NCBI RefSeq assembly: GCF_963676685.1
Contig: NC_092351.1
Location: forward strand, 39,174,733 to 39,238,732
Reading direction: 5' to 3'
Length of the DNA stretch: 64,000 nucleotides
Source of the DNA: Mytilus edulis
Taxonomy: Eukaryota > Mollusca > Bivalvia > Mytilida > Mytilidae
Position 1 is the first letter of the stretch. Every line of letters starts with the position of its first letter. Positions 46,008 through 59,100 of this stretch are shown here, one piece after another. Below the pieces are notes generated by a model. It had not been told where the DNA came from. It did not search any database and was given only the letters and a program-made list of their open reading frames with translations. Position numbers and translations under genes: made by a program.

Positions 46008-48008
46008 ATGGGGAAAAAAGATGGAAAGCCACGTGGACGTATGTCATCATATGCCTTCTTTGTGCAGACTTGTAGAGAGGAACACAAGAAAAAGCACCCA
46101 ACAGAAAAGGTGGTGTTTGCTGAATTCACCAAAAAGTGTGCAGAAAAATGGAAGGTAAAGCACTATTTAATTAACTTGGAAAAGTGAAATACTTGAAACA
46201 TTTTGACAACAATTATGTAATCTTGTTCAATTTATAATATGTGACCTTTCTTTCTTTCTTTTCATTTTATAAAATGAATCTCCTTTTTTTTCTGTATATA
46301 AATAATTTCTCTATTGTAATTTTTTTATGCAAGATTATTTAATTCTGGTGTTTTTTTTATCTTAGGAAATGAGTGGCAAGGAAAAGAAAAGATTTGAAGA
46401 TATGGCAGAGAAAGACAAATCTAGATATGAGGCAGAAATGAAGAATTATGTACCAGGACCAGGGGAGAAGGTCGGAAGAAAGAAGAGAGAAAAAGATCCT
46501 AATGCACCAAAGAGATCACTGTAAGTCTTATATCTGTAATATTTATTATATCCCCACCCAGGAGTAGGGGTTTCATTGTAATCATATCCGTTGGTACACA
46601 ATAACTATTTTTGGCCATCCTTTTCACAGAGATGACATGTGCTGTTTGTCGATACTTGAAATTTTTAATGTTGAATGAACTTAATATTTCATCTTGCTTT
46701 TCTATGATCCTTGCTATTTTAACTGCTTATTTATTCAGTTGTTGAACAGTGAAAAAAAATCTTGTATTTGGGTACTTTACTCATCTGTTCTACTTTAATT
46801 TCAGTTTTCTGATCCTTTGAATTATTCTATAGTTGCTTTATGATTTATCTAGTTATGAAATGGGGAGGTTTATAAATTGTTAGGAAAAAGTTGTTTTTAA
46901 TCAAAATCAGGAGTTCAATAGATCATTACTAGTATTTGATGTATAATTACATTTCATTGCAACAAAAATACTTACAATGACTTCTAATTTTCTTGCAGTT
47001 CTGCATTCTTTTTCTTCTGCAACGAAGAAAGACCAAGTGTAAGGAAAGATCATGGTGATTGGTCGGTAGCACAGGTTGCCAAGGAGATGGGAAAACGATG
47101 GGAGAAAGTAACAGATAGATCAAAATATGAAAAACAGGCAGCTGCAGATAAAATCAGATATGAGCAGGTAGGTTATAAACCATATAGCTTTTTTACTGGC
47201 TTGTTTGTCTTTACAATCAAATTAAGTGGCCAGAGGACCTAAACTGATTTTTTGGGGAAATTTTATATAGATTCTACTGGCCTGTTCTTATACGGCCCAT
47301 GGTAATTGTACAAGTGTAAATTCTTCTGTTAATGAAATTTTCCATCTGTCCCATGAAATTTCAGTAGCATTTTTCTATTGATCTACAAATTAAAGCTTAC
47401 TGAAATTTGTAATCTGCCTACATATTGGCATATCATAATCACTACTTATCAACCCATTTACCAAATACTTGTATAATTTTAGATATAATGAGCATGTATG
47501 AAATTTTTGTCAAGTTCATATCTGGAGGTTTAAATTGAATATTTTGAAATTTCATGTGAGCATGATATCGCGAGGGGCATTTTCGCAGCCAAGCTCATTA
47601 GTTTCCTGTTTACCTGGTACAAATCAGAGCTTCTTAAAAAAAAAAACCAGGGTTATGGTGGATAGCCTGACTGTAATGGGTTCCACTTCTTATTGTACAC
47701 TTTTACATTTTTAACTTCATGACAATGAATACATATTTTCTTCACATTTCTTTATATCTAGTGATGCATATTTACATCCTTTACTTTAGAATTACCTGTT
47801 TGCCAAATACTTGAAGAAGGGGATCATTATTACTTATATTAACCAATTCTTCTCTCCACAGGCAATGATAATATACAGAGGAGGTGGTGCATCTCCAGCA
47901 AAGAAACCAGCAGGACCCCCAGCAAAGAAAGCCAAGCCAGAAAGTGAAGAGGAGGAAGATGACGATGATGAAGAAGAGGAGGAGGAGGATGAAGACGATG
48001 ATGAATAA
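46008..48008 (+). CDS. HMGB1: HMGB protein, copy 1 (diverged array member)
   Basis: Non-histone chromatin protein that bends DNA through two HMG boxes. Four coding exons, 46008-46154, 46366-46520, 46999-47167 and 47862-48008, give 205 aa. Box A spans about residues 6-79 ([20 protein letters not shown] ... KKCAEKW), then linker [17 protein letters not shown], box B about 95-160 ([20 protein letters not shown]), a Pro/Ala/Lys linker and a 20-residue all Asp/Glu tail. The box-A cysteine pair C22 and C44, matching C23/C45 of vertebrate HMGB1, and the box-B cysteine are present. The acceptor TTATTTCAG at 45971-45979 precedes the ATG by 28 nt, so the 5' UTR is spliced. The residues after box B read AMIIYRGGG, unlike AMAKYRGGG in copies 2 and 3. 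The symbol means the HMGB1/2/3-like family, not strict one-to-one orthology. Confidence 0.95.
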
Positions 48009-48420
48009 ACACAGGAGATTCTGTATCATGAACAAATGGGGGGGGGGGGGTATCCTGGATCAAGAAATGTACAATTTCTGTTTATGTATAGTTGATCATT
48101 TGTATATATTGTTCATCTTAGATAATTGTATATTTATCATTGTATATAAAAATCATTATTTTAATCACCCCCTCCAAGGGGAAACAATCCTGTCAATTCA
48201 TTTAACAAAAAAATTTAGAAGCTTTCATTATATTTAATTATTTATGCCTTCAGCGTTGAATTCAAAAATTTATCTATGTACATTTAAAGTTTCATTTGTC
48301 TCAGACTTTCAAGCTAACAGCTACAATACATTTTTCACTATGAAAGTGCTAAATAATTTTCATCACCATTATATTTTAATTATGAAATGTTAATGAATGT
48401 CATGTTTAAATAGATTTTAT

Positions 48421-48426
48421 AATAAA
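48421..48426 (+). terminator. Polyadenylation signal of HMGB copy 1
   Basis: AATAAA about 410 nt after the stop, in a 3' UTR segment (ATGTTTAAATAGATTTTATA) that copies 2 and 3 share. Confidence 0.8.
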
Positions 48427-48539
48427 ACATGAGAAATGTTACTATTTTCTTCTTTGTAGCTCATCTGACCCTTAAGTCCATCATGATCTTTTGTCATCAC
48501 TTGGTGTTCAGCATAAATTTATAGGAGTTAAAATGCCCT

Positions 48540-48960
48540 AACAGATGTTATTTAGCTAAATTGAAAAAATTAACAGCCTTATTTATGTACAAGATAGTGG
48601 AAGAGAAGCACTAATTTGTAGGCATCAACCCTCCTCTAACCCTAGACACATGTGAAACTGTACAACATAAGAACAAACAATTAAAAATCAGTTGAAAAAG
48701 CTTTAACTTCTCAAATGAATACTAATAGAAATACATCTACCAAAAATATCGAGTGGACGTTAACAAGTACAACATCTCGACAACAAAAAGACAGATCTGA
48801 GAGTATGTCCAGCTACTGAAAGCTAGTTTGAAGCCAATAATAACTAATATAAATAAATCATGCATCTAAGACTAAATTATCAAGCAGTACACAGCCAACT
48901 TCCAATGGATTATGTAAAACAATAAAAACAATATTCAAAGATCTAAGTACAGGGTTGAAT
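48540..48960. repeat. Dispersed repeat downstream of HMGB copy 1
   Basis: Stretches such as GTAGGCATCAACCCTCCTCT, GTGAAACTGTACAACATAAG and CATCTCGACAACAAAAAGAC have the style of a bivalve non-LTR-derived repeat, but no second copy lies in the window. 48960-50205 holds no other gene; from about 49150 it resembles the end of the copy 1 5' intron. Confidence 0.4.
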
Positions 48961-50208
48961 TGGTAACCTTTTAGAATAGGTTTATTTTAAGGATAGATTC
49001 TTAATTCCTGGGCTCTGCAAAGTTTGTCACAGCAGTATAAATTCATTTCCACGCATTTGAGAAATCACAATCAGAAAATTATAGAAATTTTAACCACAGG
49101 TTTAATTTGTATTATAGATTGTTATTTTTTGTTTTGAAGAATATCATGATTATTTCTACTGGTCATAATTGCATTGTGCACCGTCTACTTTTGATGCAAA
49201 TGATTCTTTTCTTTTTTTTTGCTCATTAGATATAAACAAATTTGTTATAAAAGGATAAGTCTCCATGCCAATCTAGAGTTCTATTTTTATTTAGAATTTG
49301 GATTGTTTTACCAATTAAAAAATTGACATTTTTATGCATTATTATTTTAATTTGTTAAGTCACTGTAATTGATATGAGAGACTTCTCCATAATTCATACT
49401 GAAAATATGAATAATAATGTAACAAGAAAATGTTAAGATTGGAAATGATATGAGTAATAATAATTATCTTTTGTATTAATTAATGTCAATGCTATCACCT
49501 ACAGCTAAAGGTTATGACATGTAATTTTAATTGGAGTATTGCTTCAAACTTGTCATATTAATTAAGTATTGCCTATGTTTAGTATAAATATTGGTTGTAA
49601 ACTTATTTCAAAATAGAACACACATATAGAGTAGGACAGTACTTCAAATAGAGACGAGAGAAAGAGAAAAACAAGTATATAAGTAGTAGGGAACTTTTAC
49701 AATAAGAGTCATATTGTAATAATTGTATAGACTTTAACCATTGTTTGTAACTTTGGCTTGGAATTAAAAGATGCACATGAATAAGTTGGATATTTGTAAA
49801 CTGCAAATAATTATTTTCTGTCTTTGGTGTCTTTTAAACTGAAATGATTTTTTAATGATTTAAAAAATAAAATCATGACCCATAACATAAAGGTAGCCAA
49901 CCAAGCACCATCAGCCTCATTGTTGTTTTTATTTTAGATTTTGGTATAAATACAGCATCTATGTGTCCTTAGTTTTGTCAGAAAAATATTTTATTAACTT
50001 TAGGAAATACTTCCATAAACAATCTTTGACAAAAACTGAATGTAGTCTTGTATGTCAGAAATGTAATGTCGTGTAAAAGTTGTGATCTTTTCTAAAAACA
50101 AAATATCCAGAGGAAATTGAAGATAATGATTCAAAATAGTGGGAGTGCTTACAATGATAAATTTGAGTATTCAAATGTTTTACACTATTAGAATTGCCTT
50201 CTCTTGCA

Positions 50209-50216
50209 TATATAAA
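50209..50216 (+). promoter_or_regulatory. TATATAAA upstream of HMGB copy 2
   Basis: A TATA-box match 55 nt before the ATG and about 25 nt before a TTTTCAGAAA stretch that could act either as initiator or as splice acceptor. It is repeated at 56046-56053 and 62996-63003 at the same distance. Copy 1 has no such box. Confidence 0.45.
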
Positions 50217-50263
50217 CAAATCATTTTATTTTCAGAAATATTTCAAATCAATATTAAATCAAG

Positions 50264-53200
50264 ATGGGAAGGAAAGATGGAAAGCCACGTGGACGTATGT
50301 CATCATATGCCTTCTTTGTGCAGTGTTTTAGAGAGGAACACAAGAAAAAAAATCCAACAGAAAAAGTTGTGTTTGCTGAATTCACGAAAAAGTGTGCTGA
50401 AAAATGGAGGGTACGGTTTTTGATTGCATTATTTTATGGGAATTTACTATAAGGTTTGCCTGTCCCTTGATTATATCTTCCCTTGGACCAAGGACAACTT
50501 TCTACTTAAGGAGTGTTTCCTTCTCTGGGTTTTCTTTAAAAACCTTGTCCAGGCGGTCCATATATTTTTTTTTGATATTTAGCATGCATGGTGCTGACAT
50601 GAATCATAATGGTGCTTCCCATAATTCATTATTGAGTTTGAAGCATATTTTTATCTTGCCTCGAGGTCAATAGGCCTTACTTTTTTATATTTTCGTGTGG
50701 AACATTCCATTCTTTGACAGGCTTTTGATATTTGGCGCATGGATGCACCACCTCAAGACAATGTTTTGATTTCCATAGAAGAATACCGGTACTATGTACT
50801 TGTTATCTTTATATGTCCATCTTAAAACCTAGCATATTCTTTTTTGACATGGCAAGACTTTTTTAATGCATCTAATTATTTCTCTGAGTCATGCTCTACT
50901 CATTCTATAATAAATTGTAAGATATATTGAAAAAATATGGTTTAGATCCTCGCCCTTAATCATATAATTCTACCTAGTTGTCTGTTGCGCTGCGAAAGAT
51001 ATGGTAATGGTCTTATGTCTGTCCCAAGCACATCATTACTCAGAGACCGTTTGACAGAAAGCTCTCATTCATGGTAGAATTGTTGGCCACCATATCCAGT
51101 TGACCATAATATACCAACATTTTGTGGGAGATATGGGTAGTAGGTCTCATTGGGGTCTAAGCCTGACGCGGTATTGACTGATTTTTTTGTAAGTGTGACT
51201 CGTGAAAGTCAAATTATTGTGCATGGAAATGAAGTCTGGCAGGACACCTGGAATTACAAGCAATATTATTTCAATGATAAGCGGGATACAGGATCAGATT
51301 TTAGGCATTTATTTAAGCAAAAGAGATCAGCCAAAATTTTAAAAATGTACTACCAAGTAATCATGTACAATTTACAACTGGGTAAACAATACCTTTAGAG
51401 ATTTAACAGTCAGAGTCCACTACCTTTAGAGATTTAACAGTCAGAGTCCACTACCTTTAGAGATTTAACAGTCAAGTCTACTACTAGTGGTGTCAATAAA
51501 TCAAAATCAAAACATTCTGATTTCTAACTGTGAACTAGCTTGGACTTGCAATTTGATAGTAGTAATGATTTTATTTGTTACAATAGATGAATATTTTTTT
51601 GTATGTAAGAATTCTGGTTTTGTTTTGTAGGAAATCAGTGCAAAGGAAAAGAGGAAATATGAAGATATGGCAGAGAAAGACAAAGCTAGATATGAGGGAG
51701 AAATGCAAAATTACGAGCCAGGACCAGGGGAGAAGGTCGGAAGAAAGAAGAGAGATAAAGATCCCAATGCACCAAAGAGATCCCTGTAAGATGAATGTAT
51801 ATGTAGTGTGGCAATATTGGCTAATTTCTGAATCATCTTCCGTTTAAATATTTGAATTACTTGTCCGGGTTAAAAATTGACAACAGGATAAAAGTGGGAG
51901 CCAGGGACTTAAAGGATTATTTGAAAATGCCTGTACCAAGTCAGGAATATGACAGTTCTTGTCCATTTGTTTTTGATGCGTTTTGTTATTTGAATTTGCC
52001 ATGTGATTATGGACTTTCCAAATTGATTTTCCTCTAAGTTCAGTATTTTTGTGATTTTACTTTTTAGATTCTTAATTTGTAATCATTAAAGTACATAAAT
52101 AATTGTTGTGTAGTAAGTTTTTCTAGAGCAGCTAGAATTGTCAGTAATGTCTGATTTTTTTAGACACTTGTGTGACTAGGTGTCTAGGTCAAAAATGTTC
52201 TTCATATTTTGGCTTATTGCATTGAACATGGGTAAATCTATTGATTTTGTGGCTAAGCTGACACAAGATGAAAAGAATTATTTTTCCTTAGCTTGATGTA
52301 AGATCAATCCAATGGCAGTAAATACATAAAATAACTATTTATTTTCTTACAGTTCTGCATTCTTTTTCTTCTGTAATGAAGAAAGACCAAAAGTAAGGAA
52401 AGATCATGGTGATTGGTCGGTAGCGCTAGTAGCCAAGGAGATGGGAAAACGATGGGAGAAACAAACAGATAGATCAAAATATGAAAAACAGGCAGCTGCA
52501 GATAAAATCAGATATGAGCAGGTAGGTTCAGCGCCACACAACTTTAAACTATTTTTTAAAAGCCAGCTTGGTTACTTTCTGCTCTGCAATTTCTTTCAAT
52601 ACATTAATGAATTTTATGGCAGTGCATGCATTTCAATTTTCAATAAGGAGGGATATTCTGGAAAAAGTTATTTGTGAGGAGGGGATGGGTAGGAAATTTG
52701 GAGGGTATAACTTTTCTTGTAATCGCTATCCATACAACTTGTAAGAAATGTACTGTAAATTCTGAATGTTTTTATTGTCGTGAAAAATTTACAGAATAAG
52801 GTATTGCAAAAACAAATAACTCCTATTTTGAATTCTGAAAGCATCATTTCATTATGTAGAGCAGGATTTGCTTACCCTTGCAGAGCACCTGAAATCACCC
52901 CCTGTTTTTGGTGGGATTCTTGTTGCTCAGTCTTTAGTTTTCTATGTTAAGTTTTGTCTACTCTTATTTGTCTCTTTTTCTTTTTTAACCAAGGCGTTGT
53001 CAGTTTATTTTTCGACTTGTGAATTTGAAATCACCTTTGGTATCTTTCGCCTCTCTTTTATATACAACATTTACTGGAATTGCAATAATTAATATCATTT
53101 TTGACCTTTTTTCAAAAATTCCAATAATGAATACATGCAGGAAATTACAGTTAAGATTTGAAATTAATGCTAACTCCTACTAGATGAATTTTCCATTTTT

Positions 53201-53544
53201 TGTATCTCTCTAAAAAAAAATGAACTTGTTACAACAGCAACATAGGAACAACCATTTAACATAATGACATTTTAATGATAAGGTAATTTCCATGTCTTGT
53301 GAAGGACTACATTCAGTGGTAAAATTTCTTCTGAATTCTTGTTACTCATCATTTTTCCATGTGGATACTTTAATTGATCTGATTCTTCTCCCCACAGGCA
53401 ATGGCAAAATACAGGGGAGGTGGTGGTGGATCTCCAGCAAAGAAACCTGCAGGACCCCCAGCAAAGAAAGCCAAGCCAGAGAGTGAAGAAGAGGATGATG
53501 ATGATGAAGAAGATGAGGAAGACGACGAAGAAGATGATGAATAA
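50264..53544 (+). CDS. HMGB protein, copy 2
   Basis: Four coding exons, 50264-50410, 51631-51785, 52353-52521 and 53398-53544, code for 205 aa with the same exon phases as copy 1. Box A starts [20 protein letters not shown] and continues [11 protein letters not shown]: cysteine sits at residue 21 and phenylalanine at 22, where copy 1 has Thr21-Cys22. Cys44 remains. Exon 2 carries [20 protein letters not shown]; box B carries [18 protein letters not shown]. The tail after residue 157 is [20 protein letters not shown] followed later by 19 acidic residues. All splice sites are intact and no stop interrupts the frame, so it looks functional. Intron 1 is about 1.2 kb against 0.2 kb in copy 1. Confidence 0.95.
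50411..51630 (+). repeat. Enlarged intron 1 with inserted repeat material (copies 2-4)
   Basis: Copy 1 has a 211-bp intron here; copies 2 and 3 have about 1.1-1.2 kb. Extra material includes GATATTTGGCGCATGGATGC, GTCTAAGCCTGACGCGGTAT and TGTAAGTGTGACTCGTGAAA, the style of a dispersed transposon remnant. The frames inside it are not supported as genes. Copy 4 shows the same sequence to the window edge. Confidence 0.7.
51391..51483 (+). repeat. 31-bp triplication in intron 1 of HMGB copy 2
   Basis: ACCTTTAGAGATTTAACAGT plus CAGAGTCCACT occurs three times in a row. The matching site in copy 3 (about 57206-57237) has one. Confidence 0.92.
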
Positions 53545-53978
53545 ACACAAAAGATTCTGTATCATGAACAATTGGGGGGTATCCTGGATCAAGAAATGTA
53601 CAATTTCTGTTATGTATAGTTGATCATTTGTATATATTGTTCATCTTAGATGATTGTATATTTATCATTGTACATAAAATCATTATTTTATTCATCCCAT
53701 CTGAGGGGAAACAATCCTGTCATCTTACTTTAGAACAAAATTTAAGTAGTTTTTATGATATTATAATTATTTATACATTTTCATGATGAATTTAAAATTT
53801 AACTGTGTAAAACATTTTAAGTTTCATCAGCTTCACAGACTTGCAGGCTAACAGCTACAATATTTTCTTTTTGCTATGGAGCAATGTAAAGGGAATGACT
53901 GAAAGTGCTGTATTTTTCATCACCATTTTTGTTTTAATCATGAAATGTCAATGAATGTCATGTTTAAATAGATTTTAT

Positions 53979-53984
53979 AATAAA
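53979..53984 (+). terminator. Polyadenylation signal of HMGB copy 2
   Basis: AATAAA about 435 nt after the stop, in the conserved TAGATTTTATAATAAAACAT context. Confidence 0.8.
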
Positions 53985-54253
53985 ACATATTTTAACTTGC
54001 TTAATTCTTTTTTTTTAACCAAACCTGGCACCAAGGCAATTTTACTGAAAACGTTTATTAACTTTTATTAGGAGTGATTGCCTATAAACGACTGTTTTAA
54101 CAAACTATTGCCTATTGTCTTCAAAACTATAATAGGTAGAAGTTCTTAGTGGGGCCTTTATCAAACAAGAGACTTGCAAATTTGAATGAAGTGTGAATAA
54201 TTTGTACCATTATGGAGAAATGTGGACTTGTCTCAGGAACTATGTTATTGAAA

Positions 54254-54570
54254 TCCAGCTCAGCAGATGTGGTATGATTGCCAATAAGACAACACTCCAC
54301 AAGAGACCAACTGGCAGAAATTAACAGCAATAGGTCACTGTTAAGCCTTCAACAATAAAAAAAAAAAAAATCCATACTGCATAGTCAGCTTTTAAAGGCC
54401 CAGAAATCAAATGTAAAACAAACTAACAGCCTTATAAATGTACACAAAAAATGATGAAACAAGAAATATGTAACACAGCAACAAATGACAACTACTGAAT
54501 TACAGGCTCTTGACATGGGATAGGCACATACAAACAAAATGTGACTGGTGTAACAGTACATCATAATAGT
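54254..54570. repeat. Dispersed repeat downstream of copy 2
   Basis: GTGGTATGATTGCCAATAAG, AGGTCACTGTTAAGCCTTCA, GCCCAGAAATCAAATG and GACAACTACTGAATTACAGG. The paralogous unit 3 has it at 60066-60360. Similar wording at 28.6 kb suggests a family spread beyond the duplication. Confidence 0.6.
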
Positions 54571-54777
54571 CCTGCCAACTTAGCATAAATTTCACCCTAA
54601 CCTTGAAGAAAATGATAAGGGAGATAACTCTGCAAAAAAGACAGAAATATCAGTGAAAATTAATACAAAATTATAATTTAACCCTTGAAGGGCCTTCTAT
54701 TTAACAGAATGTATTGATTCTTGATATTTTAACCATCTTTAGAGAATAAAAAACAACTATAAAGGTGTTTTCATATT

Positions 54778-55150
54778 TTTAGCTCGCCTGGCCCAAAGGA
54801 CCAAGTAAGCTTTTCCCATCACTTGCGTACGTCGTCGTTAACTTTTACAAAAATCTTCTCCTGAAACTACTGGGCCAAAATCATCATTGGGGTGTCTAGT
54901 TTAAAAAATGTGTCCAGTGACCCAGCCAACAAACCAAGATGGCCACCAGGACTAAAAATAGAACAGAGACATAGTGGTAAAATATACATTTTGGCTTATA
55001 TCTCTGAAACCAAAGCAAATCTTACAAGGGGTTAAATTGTTTATCAGGTCAAGATCTATCTGCCCTGAAATTTTCAGATAGATTGGAGAACCCGTTGTAA
55101 CATTGCTGCTCCTTAAATGCTAATTTCAAGGAAATTTTGCTGTTTTTATA
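54778..55150 (-). mobile_element. Helitron-like fragment, inverted
   Basis: Reads in reverse as the family at 31383-32456: AGCTCGCCTGGCCCAAAGGA (the complement of the CTAA-ended hairpin), CGTCGTCGTTAACTTTTAC, CCAACAAACCAAGATGGCC, TTGTTTATCAGGTCAAGATC. The 5' part is missing. Its unit 3 counterpart is split by a MITE. Confidence 0.75.
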
Positions 55151-55660
55151 TGACCACAAACAACCACAAAATTGAAAATTTTTTGGTCATATATTGGTAT
55201 CACATTGGCGTCGGCATCCCAAGACTTTTGGTTTTCGCATTATAACTTTAGTATAAGTGAATAGAAATCTATGAAATTTAAACACAAGGTTTATGACCAT
55301 AAAAGGAAGGTTGTGATTGATTTTGGAAGTTTTGGTCCCAACAGTTTGGGAATTAGGGGCCCAAATAAGGATTTTCTTGGTTATCGCACTATTACTTTAG
55401 TTTAAGTAAATAGAAATCTATGAAATTTTGACACAAGGTTTATGACCACTAAAGGAAGGTTGGGAGCGTTGGTCCCAACAGTTAAGGAATTAGGAGCCAA
55501 AAAAGGGCCATTAAAAGCATTATTCTTGGTTTTCGCACAATAACTTTAGTATTAGTAAATAGAAATCAATGAAATTTAAACACAAGGTTTATGAACACAA
55601 AAGGAAGTTTGGGAGTTGAGGTCCCAACAGTTTAGGAATTAGGGGCACAAATAAGCATTT
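55150..55660 (+). repeat. Tandem repeat of about 145-150 bp, three units
   Basis: Each unit runs from TTTCGCA-type starts through AACTTTAGTATAAGTAAATA, GAAATTTAAACACAAGGTTT and GGTCCCAACAGTTTAGGAAT. Its counterpart is 61925-62437; a diverged inverted relative is at 15890. Confidence 0.8.
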
Positions 55661-56037
55661 TTAACCGGATTTTTGTGACAAAAATGTCGGTTATTGATTT
55701 GGGGATGGGCGGGCGGGCGGCAATCAAATGTTGTCCGTGCATTAACTCATGAACCGTTTAACCAAAGCTTTTAAAATTTTAATATGTTGTTACTGACAAC
55801 TAAATGAAGGTCAAGTTCAATAATGGCGATTTGACTTTTACCGTTCAGGATTTATGGTTCTTGAAAGATTGAAAAATGGTTTTTCCAGTCATGTCCGTGC
55901 ATTTACGCATGAACTGTTCTACCAAAACTTCCCATATTTTAATATGTGGTTACTGATGACAAAATGGAGGTCAAGTTCAATAACGACGATTTTGACTTTT
56001 ACCGTTCAGGAGTTATGGTTCTTGAAAGATTGAAAAA
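55660..56037 (+). mobile_element. Truncated pearl-like element at the unit 2/unit 3 junction
   Basis: Left end TTAACCGGATTTTTGTGACA with palindrome, then about two monomers of the 23317 family, cut off after CTTGAAAGATTGAAAAAAG, where the next HMGB unit starts. The right-end hairpin is missing. Confidence 0.88.
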
Positions 56038-56100
56038 AGATTGCATATATAAACAAATCATTTTATTTTCAGAAATATTTCAAATCAATATTAAATCAAG

Positions 56101-59100
56101 ATGGGAAGGAAAGATGGAAAGCCACGTGGACGTATGTCATCATATGTCTTCTTTGTGCAGAGTTTCAGAGAGGAACACAAGAAAAAAAATCCAACAGAAA
56201 AAGTTGTGTTTGCTGAATTCTCGAAAAAGTGTGCTGAAAAATGGAGGGTACGGTTTTTGATTGCATTATTTTATGGGAAATTTACTATAAGGTTTGCCTG
56301 TCTCTTGATTATATCTTCCCTTGGACCAAGGACAACTTTCTACTTAAGGAGTGTTTCCTTCTCTGGGTTTTCTTTAAAAACCTTGTCCAGGCGGTCCATA
56401 TTTTTTTTTTTATATTTAGCATGCATGGTGCTTCCCATAATTCATTATTGACTTTGAAGCATATTTTTATCTTGCCTCGATAGGCCTTACATTTTTACAT
56501 TTTCGTGTGGAACATTCCATTCTTTGACAGGCTTTTGATATTTGGCGCATGGATGCACCACCTCAAGACAATGTGTTGATTTCCATGGAAGAATACTATG
56601 TACTTGTTATCTTTATATGTCCATCTTAAAACCTCACATATTCTTATTTGACATGGCAAGACTTTTTTAATGCATCTAATTATTTCTCTCTAAGTCATGC
56701 CCTACTCATTCTATAATAAATTGTAAGATATATTGAAAAAATATGGTTTAGATCCTCGCCCTTAATCATATAATTCTACCTAGTTGTCTGTTGCGCTGCG
56801 AAAGATATAGTAATGGTCTCATGTCTGTCCCAAGCACATCAATACTCGGGAGACCGTTTGACAGAAAGCTCTCATTCATGGTAGGATTGTTGGCCACCAT
56901 GTCCAGTTGACCATAATATACCAACATTTTGTGGGAGATATGGGTAGTAGGTCTCATTGGGGTCTAAGCCTGACGCGGTATTGGCTGATTTTTTTGTAAG
57001 TGTGACTCGTGAAAGTCAAATTATTGTGCATGGAAATGGAAATGAAGTCGGGCAGGACACATGGAATTACAAGCAATATTATTTCAATGATAAGCGGGAT
57101 ACAGGATCAGATTTTAGGCATTTATTTAAGCAAAAGAGATCAGCCAAAGTTTTAAAAATGTACTACCAAGTAATCATGTACAATTTACAACTGGGTAAAC
57201 AATACCTTTAGAGATTTAACAGTCAGAGTCCACTACTAGTGGTTCAATAAATCAGAATCAAAACATTCTGATTTCAAACTGAACTTGCTTAGACTTGCAA
57301 TTTGATAGAAGTAATGATTTCATTTGTTACAATAGATGAATATTATTTTGTTCGTAAGAATCCTGGTTTTGTTTTGTAGGAAATCAGTGCAAAGGAAAAA
57401 AAGAAATATGAAGATATGGCAGAGAAAGACAAAGCTAGATATGAGGGAGAAATGCAAAATTACGAGCCAGGACCAGGGGAGAAAGTTGGAAGAAAGAAGA
57501 GAGATAAAGATCCCAATGCACCAAAGAGATCCCTGTAAGATAAATGCATATGTAGTGTGGCAATATTGGCTAATTTCTGAATCATCTTCCGTTTAAATAT
57601 ATGAATTACTTGTCCGGGTAAAAAAATTTACAACAGGATAAAAGTGGGAGCCAGGGACTAAAAGGATTATTAGATTCTTAATTTGTAATCATTTAAAGTA
57701 CATAAATGATTGTTAAAGTAAGACATTTTCACAATTCAATGTGGGTATTGCAATATATTAATTTCATGTCATGCTTTGTTGTTCATTGTTGTTCATTTTG
57801 GTACTTATAAATATCAACATATAATTTCTCTTTAACCTCCTTTCCCTTAATACTGCATTATACTGGCACAAATGAAGTCTTGTGGATTATAAGTTTTTCT
57901 AGAGCAGCTTGAATTGTCAGTAATGTCTGATTTTGTAGACACTTGTGTGACTAGGTGTCTAGGGCAAAAATGTTCTTCATATTTTGGCTTATTGCAATGA
58001 AGATCATTGAACATGGGTAAATCTATTGATTTTGTGGCTGAGCTGACACAAGATGAAAGGAATCCCAAGATAAATAATTTTTCTTTAGCTTGATGTAAGA
58101 TCAATCCAATGGCAGTAAATACATAAAATAACTATTTATTTTCTTACAGTTCTTCATTCTTTTTCTTCTGTAACGAAGAAAGGCCAAAAGTAAGGAAAGA
58201 TCATGGTGATTGGTCGGTAGCGCTAGTAGCCAAGGAGATGGGGAAACGATGGGAGAAACAAACAGATAGATCAAAATATGAAAAACAGGCAGCTGCAGAT
58301 AAAATCAGATATGAGCAGGTAGGTTCAGCGCCATACAACTTTAAATTATTTTTTAAAAGCCAGCTTGGTTACTTTCTGCTCTGCAATTTCTTTCAATACA
58401 TTAATGTATTTTATGGCAGTGCATGCATTTCAATCTTCAATAAGGAGGGCTATTCTGGAAAAAGTTATTTGTGAGGAAGGGATGGGTAGGAAATTTTGAG
58501 GGTATAACTTTTCTTGTACTCGCTATCCATACAACTTGTAAGAAATGTACTGTAAATTCTGAATGTTTTTATTGTCGTGAAAAATTTACAGAATAAGGTA
58601 TTGCAAAAACAAATAACTCCTATTTTAAATTCTGAAAGCATCATTTCATTATGTAGAGCAGGATTTGCTTACCCTTGCAGAGCACCTGAAATCACCCCCT
58701 GTTTTTGGTGGGATTCTTGTTGCTCAGTCTTTAGTTTTCTACGTTAAGTTTTGTCTACTCTTATTTGTCTCTCTTTCTTTTTTAACCAAGGCGTTGTCAG
58801 TTTATTTTTGGACTTATGAATTTGAATGTACCTTTGGTATCTTTCGCCTCTCTTTTATATACAGCATTTACTGGAATTGCAATAATTAATATCATTTTTG
58901 ACCTTTTTTCAAAAATTCCAATAATGAATACATGCAGGAATTTACAGTTAAGATTTGAAATTTATGCTAACTCCTACTAGATGAATTTTCCATTTTTTGT
59001 ATCTCTCTAAAAAAAAAAATGAACTGGTTACAACAGCAACATAGGAACAACCATTTAACATATAAATGACATTTTAATGATAAGGTAATTTCCATGTCTT

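Larger units (their letters stand above)
50206..56041 (+). repeat. HMGB segmental duplication unit 2
   Basis: Begins at TGCATATATAAAC just before HMGB copy 2, contains that gene and about 2 kb of downstream repeats, and ends inside a pearl-like monomer. The next unit (56042 on) starts at the same TGCATATATAAAC and is colinear with few differences. Confidence 0.88.

Noticed and set aside
47781-48035. Antisense frames over the HMGB acidic tail rich in Leu, Phe and Ile (also 53272 and 59148)
   Set aside because: They are the complement of GAA/GAT runs of the real last exon.
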